Of a DNA stretch of 64,000 nucleotides, positions 33,931 through 47,233 are shown piece after piece (the first letter of the stretch is position 1; each line of letters begins with the position of its first letter). Made by a program: the position numbers and the translations under genes. The stretch is taken from NCBI GenBank assembly GCA_025331435.1, contig JAIWNI010000016.1:310001-374000 (forward strand), in the 5' to 3' direction. The notes below the pieces were generated by a model. It ran no database searches and was not told the DNA's origin. It was given only the letters and a program-made list of their open reading frames with translations. The DNA is from Choanephora cucurbitarum (Eukaryota; Mucoromycota; Mucoromycetes; Mucorales; Choanephoraceae).

Positions 33931-35802
33931 ATGGAATACAATATAAGAACCACATCTATCTTCTTTATCACAGGTATTGCATATGCTTTCTTTTGGTGGG
34001 CCGTGTTTGCTGTCTACTGTATCGGATACCAATTGAACCGTCTTCGTGTCTACTATGTGCGCAAGAGCAGACTTGACGGTAAGGATGACAACGTGGTAGT
34101 TGATCTGCCGGGTGCCAGATGGTTTCATCGTCTCGATTATGTTGTACGCATCCCTTATGTAACAGAGATGATGCCATTGAAGCATGTCATTGGTATCACC
34201 TTATTTGTGCTCATCAATTTCCTCTTTGTCTTCTTTGCACCTTTTTCTATGGACAAGAGCTACTATATAGCTGCTGTCGGTATCTTTGATCGTCGTGCTG
34301 CTTTTATGGGTATGGTCAACTGGGGCTTTGTCTTCTTCCTCGCTCAACGCAATTCACTTTTGCCCAAGATGTCTGGCTTGACCTTTGAAGAACTGATTCC
34401 ATTTCATCGTATCATTGCGCGTATTGGTCTTTTGGAATTTGTACCTCATTTTGTATGGAGAATGTAAGTTGTCTCTTTCTCTTTATCAAATTTGGATTTT
34501 CTTTTTGACTCATCTTTCTGTACAAAAAACTCTAGGATACTCGGCTACCAAAAGGCTTATGTCGTCAAGGATGCTTTGTTCCGAAACGTTGAGTATACTA
34601 CCGGATCTATTGCCATGTTCGCTTTCCTCATCATGTTTTTGACTTCTTTTGAAGTCATCCGCAGACGCTTCTTTGAGGTCTTTTATTGGTGTCATATCAT
34701 CGGTCTCATCATCGCTATGATTTTCACTTGCTGGCATGAACCTACTTGTTTCGCCTTCTTTATTCCTGCTATCATCCTTTGGTTTGCTGACCGTGTGATC
34801 CGTTCTTACCAGTCATGGTGTGTCAAGACTACCTCTGTGCGTGTGGACCAAGTGGTGGGTGCTTCCAATACACAAGAAGGCATCGTCCGTGTCTTGTTTG
34901 AGTCCAATGTCATGAAGGCCTTCAGACCCGGTCAGTACGTGTTTGTGTCGATCGTCAAGGACAAGTTCAAGCTCTGGAAATACGCCAACTGGCACCCTTA
35001 CACCATCTCTGAAGTCTTCCGTGTGCATGACAACAGTAACAATGACAGCGGTATCGAAGAACGTATCGTCAGTGGCAAGACCAACAACGAAAAGAACGAA
35101 AAGCAACAACAACACCAAGGCTCAGGTAGTCTCACCGACGTCAACTCTCTCTCTGACACTGCCTCTTTGCGTCGTCGTGCCAATGCTTTGCCTAGTGAAC
35201 AAGCTCACACTGTCGCCTCTTTCCACATCAAGGGTCTCGGTAACAAGACACGCAAGCTGATGGAGGCTGCTGATATTGGAAGCACCTTGACCGTCAAGGT
35301 CGATGGCGTCTATGGCCCTCGTCTGGACTACCAAGACTACCAAGTCGTCTCTCTCTTTGCTGCCGGTATCGGTCTGACACCTGCCCTTGCGATCATAAAA
35401 GACCTTGTGGAGAAGCGTGCCAGTGGCGTCAAGACGGTGGCTGTTGAGAACGTGTATCTGACCTGGGCTGTTCGGTCTACAGAAGAAATCGGGGCCTTCA
35501 AGGACATGTTTGCTCACTGGCTCGAGCGATCCAAGAGCGCTATCTTGCCCCTCTACATCCATGCCAATGTCTATGTGACCCGTATGACCGAGGGACCTGA
35601 TGTGTTTGAGAACATGCCTGGCTTCAGCCTGTGCTATGGTGAGCGACCGAACGTGTCTGTTGAGATGGACAAGATTGCAGCTGTCAGTGGCAAGCGTCGT
35701 GTGTGGGCACATGCATGTGGTGGCGATGCCTTTACGCGTACGGTGATCAATGAAGCTGTTGGCCATCACTTTGCTGTACACAACGAGACATTCGAGTTCT
35801 AA
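33931..35802 (+). CDS. Ferric reductase, FRE/NOX superfamily, copy 2
   Basis: Two exons (33931-34463 and 34536-35802) give 599 residues, the same length and exon sizes as copy 1; the intron is 72 bp instead of 52. Function and motifs are as for copy 1: heme His residues in IPFHRIIARIG, FYWCHIIG and FTCWHEP, the FAD motif HPYTISE, and the nucleotide motif AAGIGLTPALA. The N-terminus (MEYNIRTTSIFFI) and the membrane region between about residues 92 and 275 differ from copy 1 at many positions, while the flanking parts are identical. Substrate preference or membrane behaviour could therefore differ while the cytosolic reductase half is kept the same. Confidence 0.9.
33985..34202 (+). repeat. Conserved block A of the ferric reductase duplication (right copy)
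   Basis: Identical by eye to 28930-29147. See the left copy for the edges. Confidence 0.85.
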
Positions 35803-35885
35803 GCGCTTCTCTTTTCTTTTCTCTTTTTCTTCTTTCTTTTTTTTTTTTTTTTTTTTTTTGCTTTCCTTTCGTATTTTAGACTTTT
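34780..35885 (+). repeat. Conserved block B of the ferric reductase duplication (right copy)
   Basis: Matches 29705-30810 almost perfectly through the second half of the gene and into the 3' untranslated region, including the poly-T tract. Confidence 0.85.
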
Positions 35886-36980
35886 CATATTAGACTATTA
35901 CCTTTTATTTCTTTCTTTATTGTTTCTCCTTCTTTTTCTTTTCATCTATCACTCTAATTTCTGTACTATAAATGATAAAATTACTAGTTCCTCTTAAGTT
36001 TATCTACTTTGGTTGGCTTTTGTAAGAAAATCAATAGGTCCCTTTTTGGACAGAAAGTTTCAATTAGCATTTCATTTGGAAGTAGTCCGGTTCAAGAAAA
36101 TGAAAAAAAAAGGATAAATAAGACTAAAGATATATTCCTTATAATAGATCTTGTAATGATTTTTTTGATAGGTCGAATGATGCTGATGTTCTTATCCATA
36201 TTTAGTTTCTTTGCTATTACAGTCATCTCCCCGGTTTAGAGAACGATCTTGGTTTCCTCGACACCGTTCCCTAAATCAATGTCGTTCTTTATTTTCCAAA
36301 GCAATAACAGGGAATGTTCAGCATTAACCGAACTTCGGTTCCCTCAAGACCGTTTCCTGAATCAAAATTGTTCCTTAGATTTCGTTCCCTAAATCGGAAG
36401 ATGACTGTAATTTATTGGAAACATGTATTCTGTGGGCACACAAAGGACTTTTAGCCTAGCATTACGAAGCCATGATTTCCCAAGCAATACAAAAAAAAAA
36501 GAAACTGCTTCAGTCATGTCGATTCAACCGGTTCCTTTTGAAATAAATGCTTTAGTGAATCTTGTCACTCAAATCGATTGATTTGTAACATGCATTGATG
36601 CTTTCTTATCAAAACGAACATACTTCATGCTTAGAATTGATACTCAGAATAATGTTTTCTTTCATAAACTTATGTCATATATCAAGCAGAACTTAAGGGA
36701 GGAGAGAACCCTTTTCATTTCACTCAAAAGACCCTTCATAATGTTTGGAAAATCAGGGCAAGTAGTGCACTGAATTCATTCAAAAAAAAGAGAGAGACCT
36801 CTTACTATGAAAGAAACAAGAGAATGGCGTGCTTTCAATTCTCTCTCTATCTCTCTCTTTTCCTTACATTACGTGACTATCCAAACATAGCAATGGCATC
36901 ATACCCCCCCCCCCCTCTATGTTCATTGATGAATATCAACCTATCTCTTTCTCTTTTTTTTTTATTTTTTTATTTAGCTT
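35886..36980. other. Intergenic region between ferric reductase 2 and the CDF transporter
   Basis: It holds the 188-bp inverted-repeat element at 36220-36407 and a run of about ten C near 36904. Pyrimidine-rich sequence precedes the CDF start. No gene is seen. Confidence 0.5.
36220..36407. mobile_element. 188-bp MITE with ~28-bp terminal inverted repeats and TA target duplication
   Basis: The left end reads CAGTCATCTCCCCGGTTTAG and the right end, reverse-complemented, reads CAGTCATCTTCCGATTTAGG; both continue into GAACGA. TA dinucleotides flank the element at 36218-36219 and 36408-36409. The interior repeats GTTCC and CTAAATC-like motifs and can fold back. There is no coding capacity. TA flanks and CAGT ends are typical of Tc1/mariner-related MITEs. 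Confidence 0.75.
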
Positions 36981-38632
36981 ATGCTTCTCCATCGCCAACT
37001 TACTTTAAGAAATATGAATCGAGTGTCTACTTGTCGCACTCTACTAAAGCCTATTTCGAGACAATTACCTAATACGAAACCTTTTTATCTAACTCACCAA
37101 CGCCCTCTACCGATAAGACCTATTCCAACTGGCATTCGCCACCATGGGTCTCATCATCACCACCACCATGATGCCGATCTCATGACCACTTTAACTTCTT
37201 CAAGTAATATTTGAAAGGCATCCTTTATGGTTTTCTTGGAAAAGTAATTAAGTTTATAGTCTTTTAGGTAAACGAGGCACAAGAATTACTATTATCGGGT
37301 TAGCCTCTAATGTAGGCTTGACAATAGCCAAAGGAGTAGCAGGATGGTAAAAAGATAAAAACAAGAAATGCATGCTTTTTTTTTTGTTTATCATTAACAC
37401 TTCAATAAGGGCTATGAATTCAGCTTCGCTTCTGGCAGAAGCACTTCATTCATTTAGTGGTAAAGTGGATTCTGAGACGAAAGAAAACAAGGAAGATAAC
37501 TGATGATTTCTTCAGATTTACTTAGTGATTTTGTCACACTGTATACTTTCAAGATGTCTAGAAAACCAGCTGATAGTATTTATCCTTATGGATATGGTAT
37601 GATTTTTTTTCTTTTAGTGAAGGACAGATTGAATTGATTCTATATGGTTAGGTAAATTTGAGACAGTAGGTTCAGTCACAGTCTCTTCACTTTTATTAGC
37701 TGGTGCAGTAGGTATTGGTTATCATTCATTTGATCTTTTGTTGGTGGCCCTACAATCCTCTGCACCTTTGATATCAGATTCAGCTGCTACAGTAGCTGCT
37801 ACAACACAAACAGCAGTTGAACAAAGTCAACAGACACCTATCATTCCTTCTTCCTTACATCATCATGGTCATCATCATAGCGGTGTTTTGAATCCTAATG
37901 CTGCTTGGTTTGCTTTGGCCAGTGTGATCATTAAAGAGTGGCTCTATAGAGCAAGTAAAGTGATACGAACTATCCATCATGTATCTTATCAGCTAACAAT
38001 CCTTTCGATAGCTATCAAAGTAGGTGTTGCAGAACGAAGTGAAGTGCTGATGGCCAATGCATGGTAAAGAGAGAAAACGTACAACACAATAGAAAGAGGA
38101 CAAACTAAATAGATGGTATAGGCATCATCGTGCAGATGCTTATTCAAGTGGTGTTGCTCTGGCTGCTATTGTAGGTAGTTATGCAGGTATGCCAGTATTG
38201 GATCCTATTGGTGGTCTTATCGTATCGGGTATGCTTGTGAAGAGTAGTGTTGGTCTATTGGCTACTTCAATGCAAGAATTGATGGACAAAGGGATTGCCA
38301 CCAAAGATCTGAAGTCCATTGAATCTGCTATTCATCAAGTCAAGGTAAAGTCATAGTTCAAGTGGTATCTGTAGAGACTGACATCTACGTGTTAGAAAGA
38401 GCAATTGGATATTGTTCATTTTCACTCTCTTCGTGGTCGTAAAGTAGGACCTTTCCATCATATTGATTTTGTTTTGCAGTTGAGTCCATCTATCACAGTA
38501 CAAAAGGCTTATCAGCTAGAAGAAATGGTCCAATCGTCTATCAAGGAAAACTGTAAAAATATTCAAAAAGTATCTATTTATCTAGAGGATCCCAAAGCCG
38601 ATGTTGACAAACACCACCACCATCATCACTAG
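36981..38632 (+). CDS. Cation diffusion facilitator, mitochondrial Mmt1/ZnT9-like
   Basis: Seven exons joined by short GT-AG introns give about 440 residues. The N-terminus (MLLHRQLTLRNMNRVSTCR) is basic and lacks acidic residues, as in mitochondrial presequences. The CDF core follows: ALHSFSDLLSDFVT carries the His/Asp metal-site pattern of span 2, ANAWHHRADAYSSG that of span 5, and a cytosolic C-terminal domain with VHFHSLRGRKVGPF closes it. A metal-binding His-rich loop (HHHGHHHSG) sits between spans. Yeast Mmt1 and Mmt2 export iron from mitochondria, and other CDFs move zinc or manganese, so the metal is not settled; lying beside ferric reductases makes iron attractive but is weak evidence. 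His clusters also occur near residue 55 and as the last six residues. It converges on the alanine aminotransferase gene with about 46 bp between stops. Confidence 0.88.
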
Positions 38633-38678
38633 ACAGATTTTGCTTCCTCTTTTATTTTGTGCATAGAAATTATTATTA

Positions 38679-40258
38679 TTATTCATCACGATGGTCTTTT
38701 AAGAATTGAATATGAAACTTTTCAAGGTCATTACAGAATTGATCAAATAAATCCTCTTCAGGCAGAAAAGTGGATCTGAAATGCCACGTATTGTCCTTTT
38801 GTCCAAATCCTGAACCTATAAGAAGCCGTGAGAAAATTGTGATACACAAACATGAACTCTCTTACCTGGTACAACACAAACACCAGTAGCTTCTAACATG
38901 GCATGTGCATAATAAGCATCAGGTGCCATCTTATGCTCCTTAGCTATTTCAGTCACTCGCGCAGGCAAGCTCACTTGGGGAAACAGATACATGGAACCTT
39001 CTGCCGGTTGACATGTCACACCTTCTAACCGATTGAACACCTGCTCGAGTTTCTTAGATCGTCGACGTAAGGAACTATAGATAGCATCGACCTCTGCCTT
39101 ATAAGAAGGATATGACACATCGCCTGGACGCGGTGGATTACACATCAAGTCCACCATGATCTGACCATGTAGATTAGGGCAGAGAGAGACAGAGGACATT
39201 TTGTAGAGTTGGTCAAGTACATTAGGATCCAGATGAACACATTCAAAATAGCCACCACGACGACCACATTCACCAATCATGCCCTTGGAGATTGAGTGAA
39301 ACGAAACAAGTTCAAGTCCATCACGAGCAGCAGGCTCAGGATGGTCTTTTAGAGCCTTCTTGAAACTGATGAAAGAACGTGTGTCTGTATAGATATTGGC
39401 TTGGTAGACTTCATCAGCCAAGAGCATCAGGCGTTGCTCATAACAAAATGTGATGATTTCTTGCATGTTGGATGCTGTTAGACATTGGCCTGTTGGATTG
39501 CCTGGATTGATGATGACTAAAGCACGTACATCTGTTCCATTTTCACGGGCCTCTCTCACAATATCGACCAACTGAGAAACATCCAGACTCCATCCGGTTT
39601 CTTCCTCCAAGTGATAGGGTACAGGACGTGCACCGTAGAGTGCGAGTGAAGCAGAATAGAGTGGATATTGAGGGATGGGGATCATGATACCTGTCTTTTC
39701 ATTCTCTGTCAACAGACTCAATAAACTCTGAACACCTGAGGAAGCTCCCTGAGTTAGGAAGATATGGTTTGGATTGGCTGGGTAACCATCGCGCTCTTCA
39801 ATAAACTTGGCTACTGTCTGACGAATAAATGGAACACCTTGAGAATGAGAATAGGCACCTACGCTGCCGATGGACCGGAGCAAACAAGAAGCCCTTTCAA
39901 TGGCATCTGAAGGGTACAGTTGTGACACAAGTGCACGATTTTCTTCTTTTAGTAAATCTGGGTGATCACAGAGAGATGCCACCTAAAACAATAACAAGTA
40001 TGAGGACTTGTGCTTATATGGTTTTATTGTCTTTACCTGTCGAAAGAACGTAATAGGATTTTGATTCAGTTGTTGTGGGTTACCAATATTACAGTTCACA
40101 ACACGCTTAAAAGGATACGATGATTGACCTTTCTCTAGATCAGAACGAATCTCTTCTGCACGAATAGCTAAACGACCACGTACAGCATATTCTACATTTT
40201 TAATCAAAGGATTCATATTGTCAAGAGACAATACTTTATCATTTTCAGCAATAGTCAT
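38679..40258 (-). CDS. ALT1: Alanine aminotransferase (glutamate-pyruvate transaminase)
   Basis: Three exons (first exon to about 40037, long exon 39982 to about 38867, last exon to 38679) give about 490 residues. The enzyme interconverts alanine plus 2-oxoglutarate with pyruvate plus glutamate and uses PLP. Family I/II aminotransferase marks are GNPQQLNQNPITFFRQ near the start, GAYSHSQGVPFIR, the NPGNPTGQ motif, LLADEVYQ, and the PLP lysine in SFHSISKGMIGECGRRGGY, all as in ALT. The C-terminal exon supplies the GFGQ-xx-N-xWHFR segment with the substrate-carboxylate Arg. The N-terminus has no strong presequence, so a cytosolic form is likely. Confidence 0.94.
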
Positions 40259-40408
40259 ATGAAATAAAAAAAAAGATATGTAATAAAGAAGAAGAAGAAA
40301 ATATAAATAAGCCTTTGTTGATATTTAAAGGAGAGAGAGAGAGAGGAGAGAAAAACTCATGTGAGCTTGTTTGAAATAGTTACACTAAAGTTGAATTCAC
40401 ATGCATAA

Positions 40409-41329
40409 TCATACTGGAACACGTCGACAGACAGGGCAAGAATTATGCGCTTCACAAAGCCAACGATCCACGCATTCACGATGAAATACATGACAACACT
40501 TTAAGATACGCACAGGTTGTTTGATCACAAATGCATCTAGACAAACAGGACATTGGTCATCTTTGACTGAAGCTTTAGTATCTTCTGACCAGTCAGTTAC
40601 TGGAATGGCCTCATCCACAGCGGCCTGCGTGGTGGTCAAAGGCCTAGCAGGACCTATAATACTGCTTAACCAGAGCAAATCTTCATAACTATTCTCTGAC
40701 CTAGCAGAGTTCGATAGTAGTTGGAAATTGGGATGGTTGGGATGAACTACATAGACAATCCATTGTCCATCTTGCAAGGATCGAGTATTGGACGAATGCA
40801 TAGATAATGGCATTGAATAGATGGTATCGACTGAAGAAGATGTGGATCTTACAGACTGAGGTCTTCTCCTTCGTCTTCTTAAATCCTCTACCATACGATA
40901 GAGTGAAGAAGATGAATTGGTATCAATGGAAGAATGTAATAAGCTTGCAGAAGAATCTGTAGAAGAAGAAGAATTGGATATACGATAGCCAATGACCAAG
41001 ATAGGTCTATTGGTCTCTCTGGGTATCTGTAAATACTGCGAAAAGGATGGGTCACTAGCAGCTGTATGAACTGAGTCTGCTGAGCTTATGGGGGGAGGGC
41101 CTGTGGCTGCTATAGCTGCTCGAGTGGCTTCTTGTGTGGCATGACGTACAGACGAAGTGATGGAGGGAGACTGTCGAGCAAAACGACGACTGGAGTGTGT
41201 GGCATGAAGACGGTTAGAGATTCTTCTAAAGAATGAGCTGGGTTGTGAAGAATGCATAGAGCTTGAGTGAAGTGTTCGAGTGGAAGCATTGTCTTGTCTT
41301 GACATGCTAGATGAAGGTGACTGACCCAT
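40409..41329 (-). CDS. RING-H2 E3 ubiquitin ligase, possibly N-myristoylated
   Basis: A single exon encodes 306 residues. The last 50 form a RING-H2 finger: CPVCLDAF, then CCHVFHRECVDRWL, then CPVC, with the Cys3-His2-Cys3 zinc ligands in place and a Trp at the E2-binding position. The other 250 residues are low-complexity and rich in Ser, Arg and His. The protein begins MGQSPSSS, which fits the N-myristoylation pattern (Gly2, Ser6), so membrane anchoring is possible. Substrate is unknown. It sits 151 bp upstream of the alanine aminotransferase gene on the same strand; no functional link is evident. Confidence 0.88.
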   Translation of the reverse strand: MGQSPSSSMSRQDNASTRTLHSSSMHSSQPSSFFRRISNRLHATHSSRRFARQSPSITSSVRHATQEATRAAIAATGPPPISSADSVHTAASDPSFSQYLQIPRETNRPILVIGYRISNSSSSTDSSASLLHSSIDTNSSSSLYRMVEDLRRRRRRPQSVRSTSSSVDTIYSMPLSMHSSNTRSLQDGQWIVYVVHPNHPNFQLLSNSARSENSYEDLLWLSSIIGPARPLTTTQAAVDEAIPVTDWSEDTKASVKDDQCPVCLDAFVIKQPVRILKCCHVFHRECVDRWLCEAHNSCPVCRRVPV

Positions 41330-44228
41330 TTCCGAGACAGTAACTGTATATGCAAAGACAACAAAATAGAAAAAAAAACAAAAAGAAGGTCGAAATTTTA
41401 CCTAGACTAACTTTATTCAGTAAAAAGCAAGATCTTATTTTGTAATGAGATAAAAGGTTATTTGACTACTTAAAAATGAACATCAGGCTTAAAAAAGAGA
41501 GAGAGAGATAAATAAAGAGATAAATATCTACTCTATCTTGGGTCGCTTATAGCTCTCTAGGAGCTTATTTTCTTCTTCGTCTTCGTTTGCCCTCTTGTTC
41601 ATTGTATTCGCTGGGTTTAATTTCGCATAATTGATGAATAAAGGTAGAAGGAATTATCCCTTAGAAGGTGTAACAACTACAGCTATGACTAAAAAAAAGG
41701 AGATATAAGCTATAGTCAATGCCAAGAGAATTGAAATAAATTTTTATAGCCTCTTAAATGATTTTTGTATACACATAATTGTTTCAGAAAGCTCGTGTTG
41801 CTTGGTTAAGAGTAAACGATGGATTGACAGAATACGCCTTTAATAAGTAGTTATAATGTAGTACTGCATATATGTAATCTGAAATTATGTATGGTGTGGT
41901 AAACTTTGGTCAAGTTCAGAACCTATAGAGTCAACGACGAATCTATTCAGTTGAGTCAGGAAGGCCTTTAATTATGACAAATTCAAGCCATACTACTCAA
42001 TGTTTTCTTTTTCGTCCAAAGCATAGGCTATCACTCACTCAAGTGAATTTGAGATGTACGCAATCATCCTGTGTATAGACTTGTACTTTGCCTTTCCATT
42101 CAAGTAAGAAACTGACTGCAGTTTATTTCTTAATGTATCTAATTCATAGATTGAACTTGTCTGCTGCATTTGCACGATATGCTGATTGTTTTAATATTAG
42201 ATTAGATACTTAAGCGAGTTGAAGATTGGCTTCACTCTTTAAATCAAGTTTGTTATGTTCAGGAGAAACAGGATAGAACGTGGGGTAAAAAAAAAATGAA
42301 TAAAATATCAAGCGAGGCAGCAGACAATCTAGTTTGAGTTGCTAGCAAGAAAGCACAAGCTCTTTCAATGTCATTCATCCGTTCCAAATAACAGCCTTAG
42401 GTGAAGTGCTACATCGCTTATACGGCATTGCATTCAACCTTGAAGAAGCCTTACACTAAGTTTCAGATGTATTGAAGTGTGTAGCTGAGATTAATATGGG
42501 CCTATTGGATATTCATTTCATTTACAATGCCCCTTTAGGAAGACAGTCAAATAAGCAGCTTTAGGTCTCTATAAGCATATTGGGCAGATCAATTTGAAAC
42601 AAAACAAGTTTTGCTACTACATGTCAGTGTTTAGAATACAAAGCTATATCGAATTCTATCTGCTATGTCAAGGTGGTCACAAGAATTTTCATTGATAAAC
42701 CAGTGGCTGACATATCTAAACATATAAAGAGAGGAGGTAAGAGAAGAAAAAAGATATAAAAGATCTAGTGCCATTTATAGAATCAACCATGAAGAATGAT
42801 GCATTCATAAATTAAAGTACAGTATCTTTATCACTTATAGCTAAGCCAACACTTGTATTTTCCAAGATGAAAATAGTGCAAATGCTTTAAAGCGGTTTCC
42901 AAGAAACCAAAGGTACAGAGAAGAAATGCATTTCAACATTTAGCCTTGTTTTGTCTCTTATTATGTACTCCTACTAATAAATATGTCAATCGACCTTGCT
43001 CGTATTGTTAAATTTCTATTTCTTTCAATTAGATCTTCGCTCAATATCTGCTGGTTTTTGTTGTCACAATGGTTAACACAGACATTAGTTAGCCATATAT
43101 AATACAAGGCATATTCTGCAACTGCATTCAATCTCGTTCTATACTCTGTATGCAACTGATTTGCCAAACCTCTCTCGCTCATTGAACAAAGAAGTCATTG
43201 TTGACTGAATAGGAAAATGAGCTGTTGCTTTGTGTATTCAATAAAGCAGAACCTCTTGCACTGGATAGCAATTTTTTGATTTCCTCGTTGTTACGTAAAC
43301 TGAAATCCTGTTTCACTAAGTAAGGCTCATTGTCGGATAGAGATTGCTTATAAAGGAAATCTCTTTCTGATGAAGTAATTTCTTAATAATACAAACTATC
43401 CTTCCCGAGGAACTGATTTTCGACTTGTGTTTTTTTTTGAATCGCTATGACACTCTGGAAAGAAGAGGGGACATTTTCCTTTTTCTTTCTTAAAGATTCC
43501 CAAAGAGATAAAAAAAAAGGAGGGAGCTAGAGAAAGAGAAACAGAGCAACAGGTAAGTCATAAACAATAACAATTGGTTTTCATGCGATAAGCAAGTTTC
43601 TTCTCAAATTGAGTAGATTGGGGCTTATTTACAGTAGCATGAAATCATGACATGAAAGCTAGGTGAGCTCCAGTGCCTTTCTAGCGAGAAAAAAAAATAC
43701 ACATGTTGAGTCTCCGACTTTGGAGGCGGAGCCACTGTAATAAATGTAATTTTTTTTTCCTTCTTATATTCATATCTTTCTCTTTTCTTTTCTTTTTTCT
43801 CTCACTCTCTATATATTACACCGAGATTCAGAGTTCTTTCTTTCTCTAACTTCGAAAAACTCAAGCAAGACAGAACCACAAAAAAAAAGAGAGATTTAAG
43901 GAACTGTAGGTAGCTTGAATATTTTTTTTATTATTATTTATTCGAAAAAAAAAGAGGGAAAATATTTTAGGAACAACCCTTGTGTTATATTCTCTCTCTC
44001 CTTATGTGTATATATATATATATGTGTGTATAAGTGTTTTGGGGCTAGCATGAACAGAGAAAGAACTTTTTCTTCAACTCTCGGTCTTCTTGTTCTAACA
44101 AGAGCACTGATGACAAACTGAGTCGTTAATCTGTTTTCGAATCACATCAGAGTTTCTGAGAGATGATGACAAAAAAAGCTTTTCCTTCTTCTTCTTTACC
44201 AAATACACGCGTATAGCATGATCGAGCA

Positions 44229-44273
<45 letters not shown>

Positions 44274-44346
44274 GAGGGGGAAGGAAGGAGGTTGATTATA
44301 TTACAATACTGATTTTGATTGTTAACCATAGTTTATTTTCCACAAT
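41330..44346. other. Gene-poor intergenic region upstream of the PP1 gene
   Basis: No gene was identified in 3 kb; short ORFs look like chance. Near its right end there is a possible decayed inverted-repeat element at about 43634-43735, whose right end reads CAGTGGCTCCGCCTCCAAAG on the minus strand, and pyrimidine-rich promoter sequence. Confidence 0.45.
44232..44271. repeat. (GA)n microsatellite in the PP1 5' region
   Basis: An uninterrupted run of about 19-20 GA dinucleotides ends some 75 bp before the PP1 start codon, followed by a purine-rich GGAGGAGGGGG stretch. It probably lies in the promoter or 5' untranslated region. Confidence 0.85.
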
Positions 44347-45563
<1,217 letters not shown>

Positions 45564-47233
45564 GTCAATAGTTCTTTTCTTTAAAGAAAAAGTTTATATT
45601 ATATTATATTATCTGCCATCTCTATCTCTCTTTCTTTATCATTTTCTCTCTTTCTTTTTTTCATCTTCCTTTTTTTTTGAAGCGCACGCATAACCCTACC
45701 TTTCCTGTAATAAAAATTGAATCATAATATAAAGAAAAGAAAAGTTTACTTTGCTGTCTTACTGTAACAAATGAATATGACAGAATGTACTCCTGTTTAG
45801 GTAAGACTACACGTCACTTTGATGTGGTCTTCACTTGACTCCCAGAGGTGGAAAGCATATATTGAGTAGTGTCTGAGTTTGGTTGGTGCTGTTACCTTTT
45901 TTTGGTTTTTCGGAACAAATTTAACTTTGATCCATGCACAAGACAAATGATAACCATTTAGGGCATGTTGTTCAACAAATATCTCGAATTCAACAACATG
46001 TTAAATTCATAACAGGAGATATTGTAAAGCATTGCTTACACTGTATCAAGATGAACCAGTCCTTCATCAGCAGTTAAAAAAAACACACTGTAGACATAAT
46101 GGAAAAAGTAATAAGAAAAAGGTAGAGATACAGCATCATAACGTGTTCCATTAATATCTAATGAGCTGGGTTAATATAAAAACAACATAATAATCTATCC
46201 AAGTTCTATAGTATTCTGTAGCTCCAATGCTGCTTTTTTGGATGCAACAAGCTTTAAGTGAGTCAATTCGCTTCAAATAACTGAATTGATGATCGTCTAA
46301 GCACTGAACTATGACTACATCTGAGTACATTTATAACTCAAGTAGAGGCAGCACATTTCAGCGGCGGTATTGAAGTTGACCGTATTCATACAGACGATTT
46401 ATCTATTATCAACTATTCGCTACTGTTATGTACTGATTGTCAAATTGTGAGCAACATCTATAAACCAAGTCAAGCCAAATTAGATTTACGTGCTTAACTA
46501 AATGATAAGTTAAAGCTGTTTGTGTGGGTTGTTGCTGATCAGAAAGCTTTCTGTCTGATTTTGAACATACGCATAGATGGTCCCCTCTTTTTGTTTAGGT
46601 ATAAATTTATAAGGTAAAAATAGAGCTTTTGGTCTGAATGAAAATAAATTACAAGATGTACAATTGTGTAACATGTTGTTGCCACAGTTATTTAATGTAA
46701 CAGAGACGCCATTATTCAAAAAGCAGAAAAAAAAAAGGGAGAGATCTTTAGCAGTAACAGTCATGATAATAGAAAATCAAAGTCGACGCATTCAGGAGCA
46801 AATGCCAACTAATTGACACAAGCTGAATTCTTACTCTGGAGAAATGACAAGTAGTATATCTTTTGGATTGTTCGAAACTGATGAATTCTTTCACTTCCTT
46901 GAACGAAGCATATCCATCAATATGGATTTATGTGATACAAAGAGACCTCTCAGGCTTAAATAAACTTTAAAAAAAAAGAGATACGCTTTAACTATGTAAA
47001 GTTTGATAGAAACGCCTATATTTCAGAATAGTTGCATTAATCTCCTTTGGCAAGTCGCTCATGAACGAAATGCAGGCTGTGCTTTTCTTTTGTCAGTAGA
47101 AAACTAAGCTTGAAGAAGCATACACTTTGAATGACAATTCAAAACCCGTTCTTTTGGCTTGCACTTTAGATTTCCGCTCTTTGCTGTTGAACAAACTATA
47201 CACTTCCCTTATTCTTTTTGTTTTGCAGTAGTG
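45564..47233. other. Intergenic region between PP1 and SEC10
   Basis: AT-rich sequence with scattered short ORFs of no recognisable kind. No repeats or RNA genes were recognised. Confidence 0.45.
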
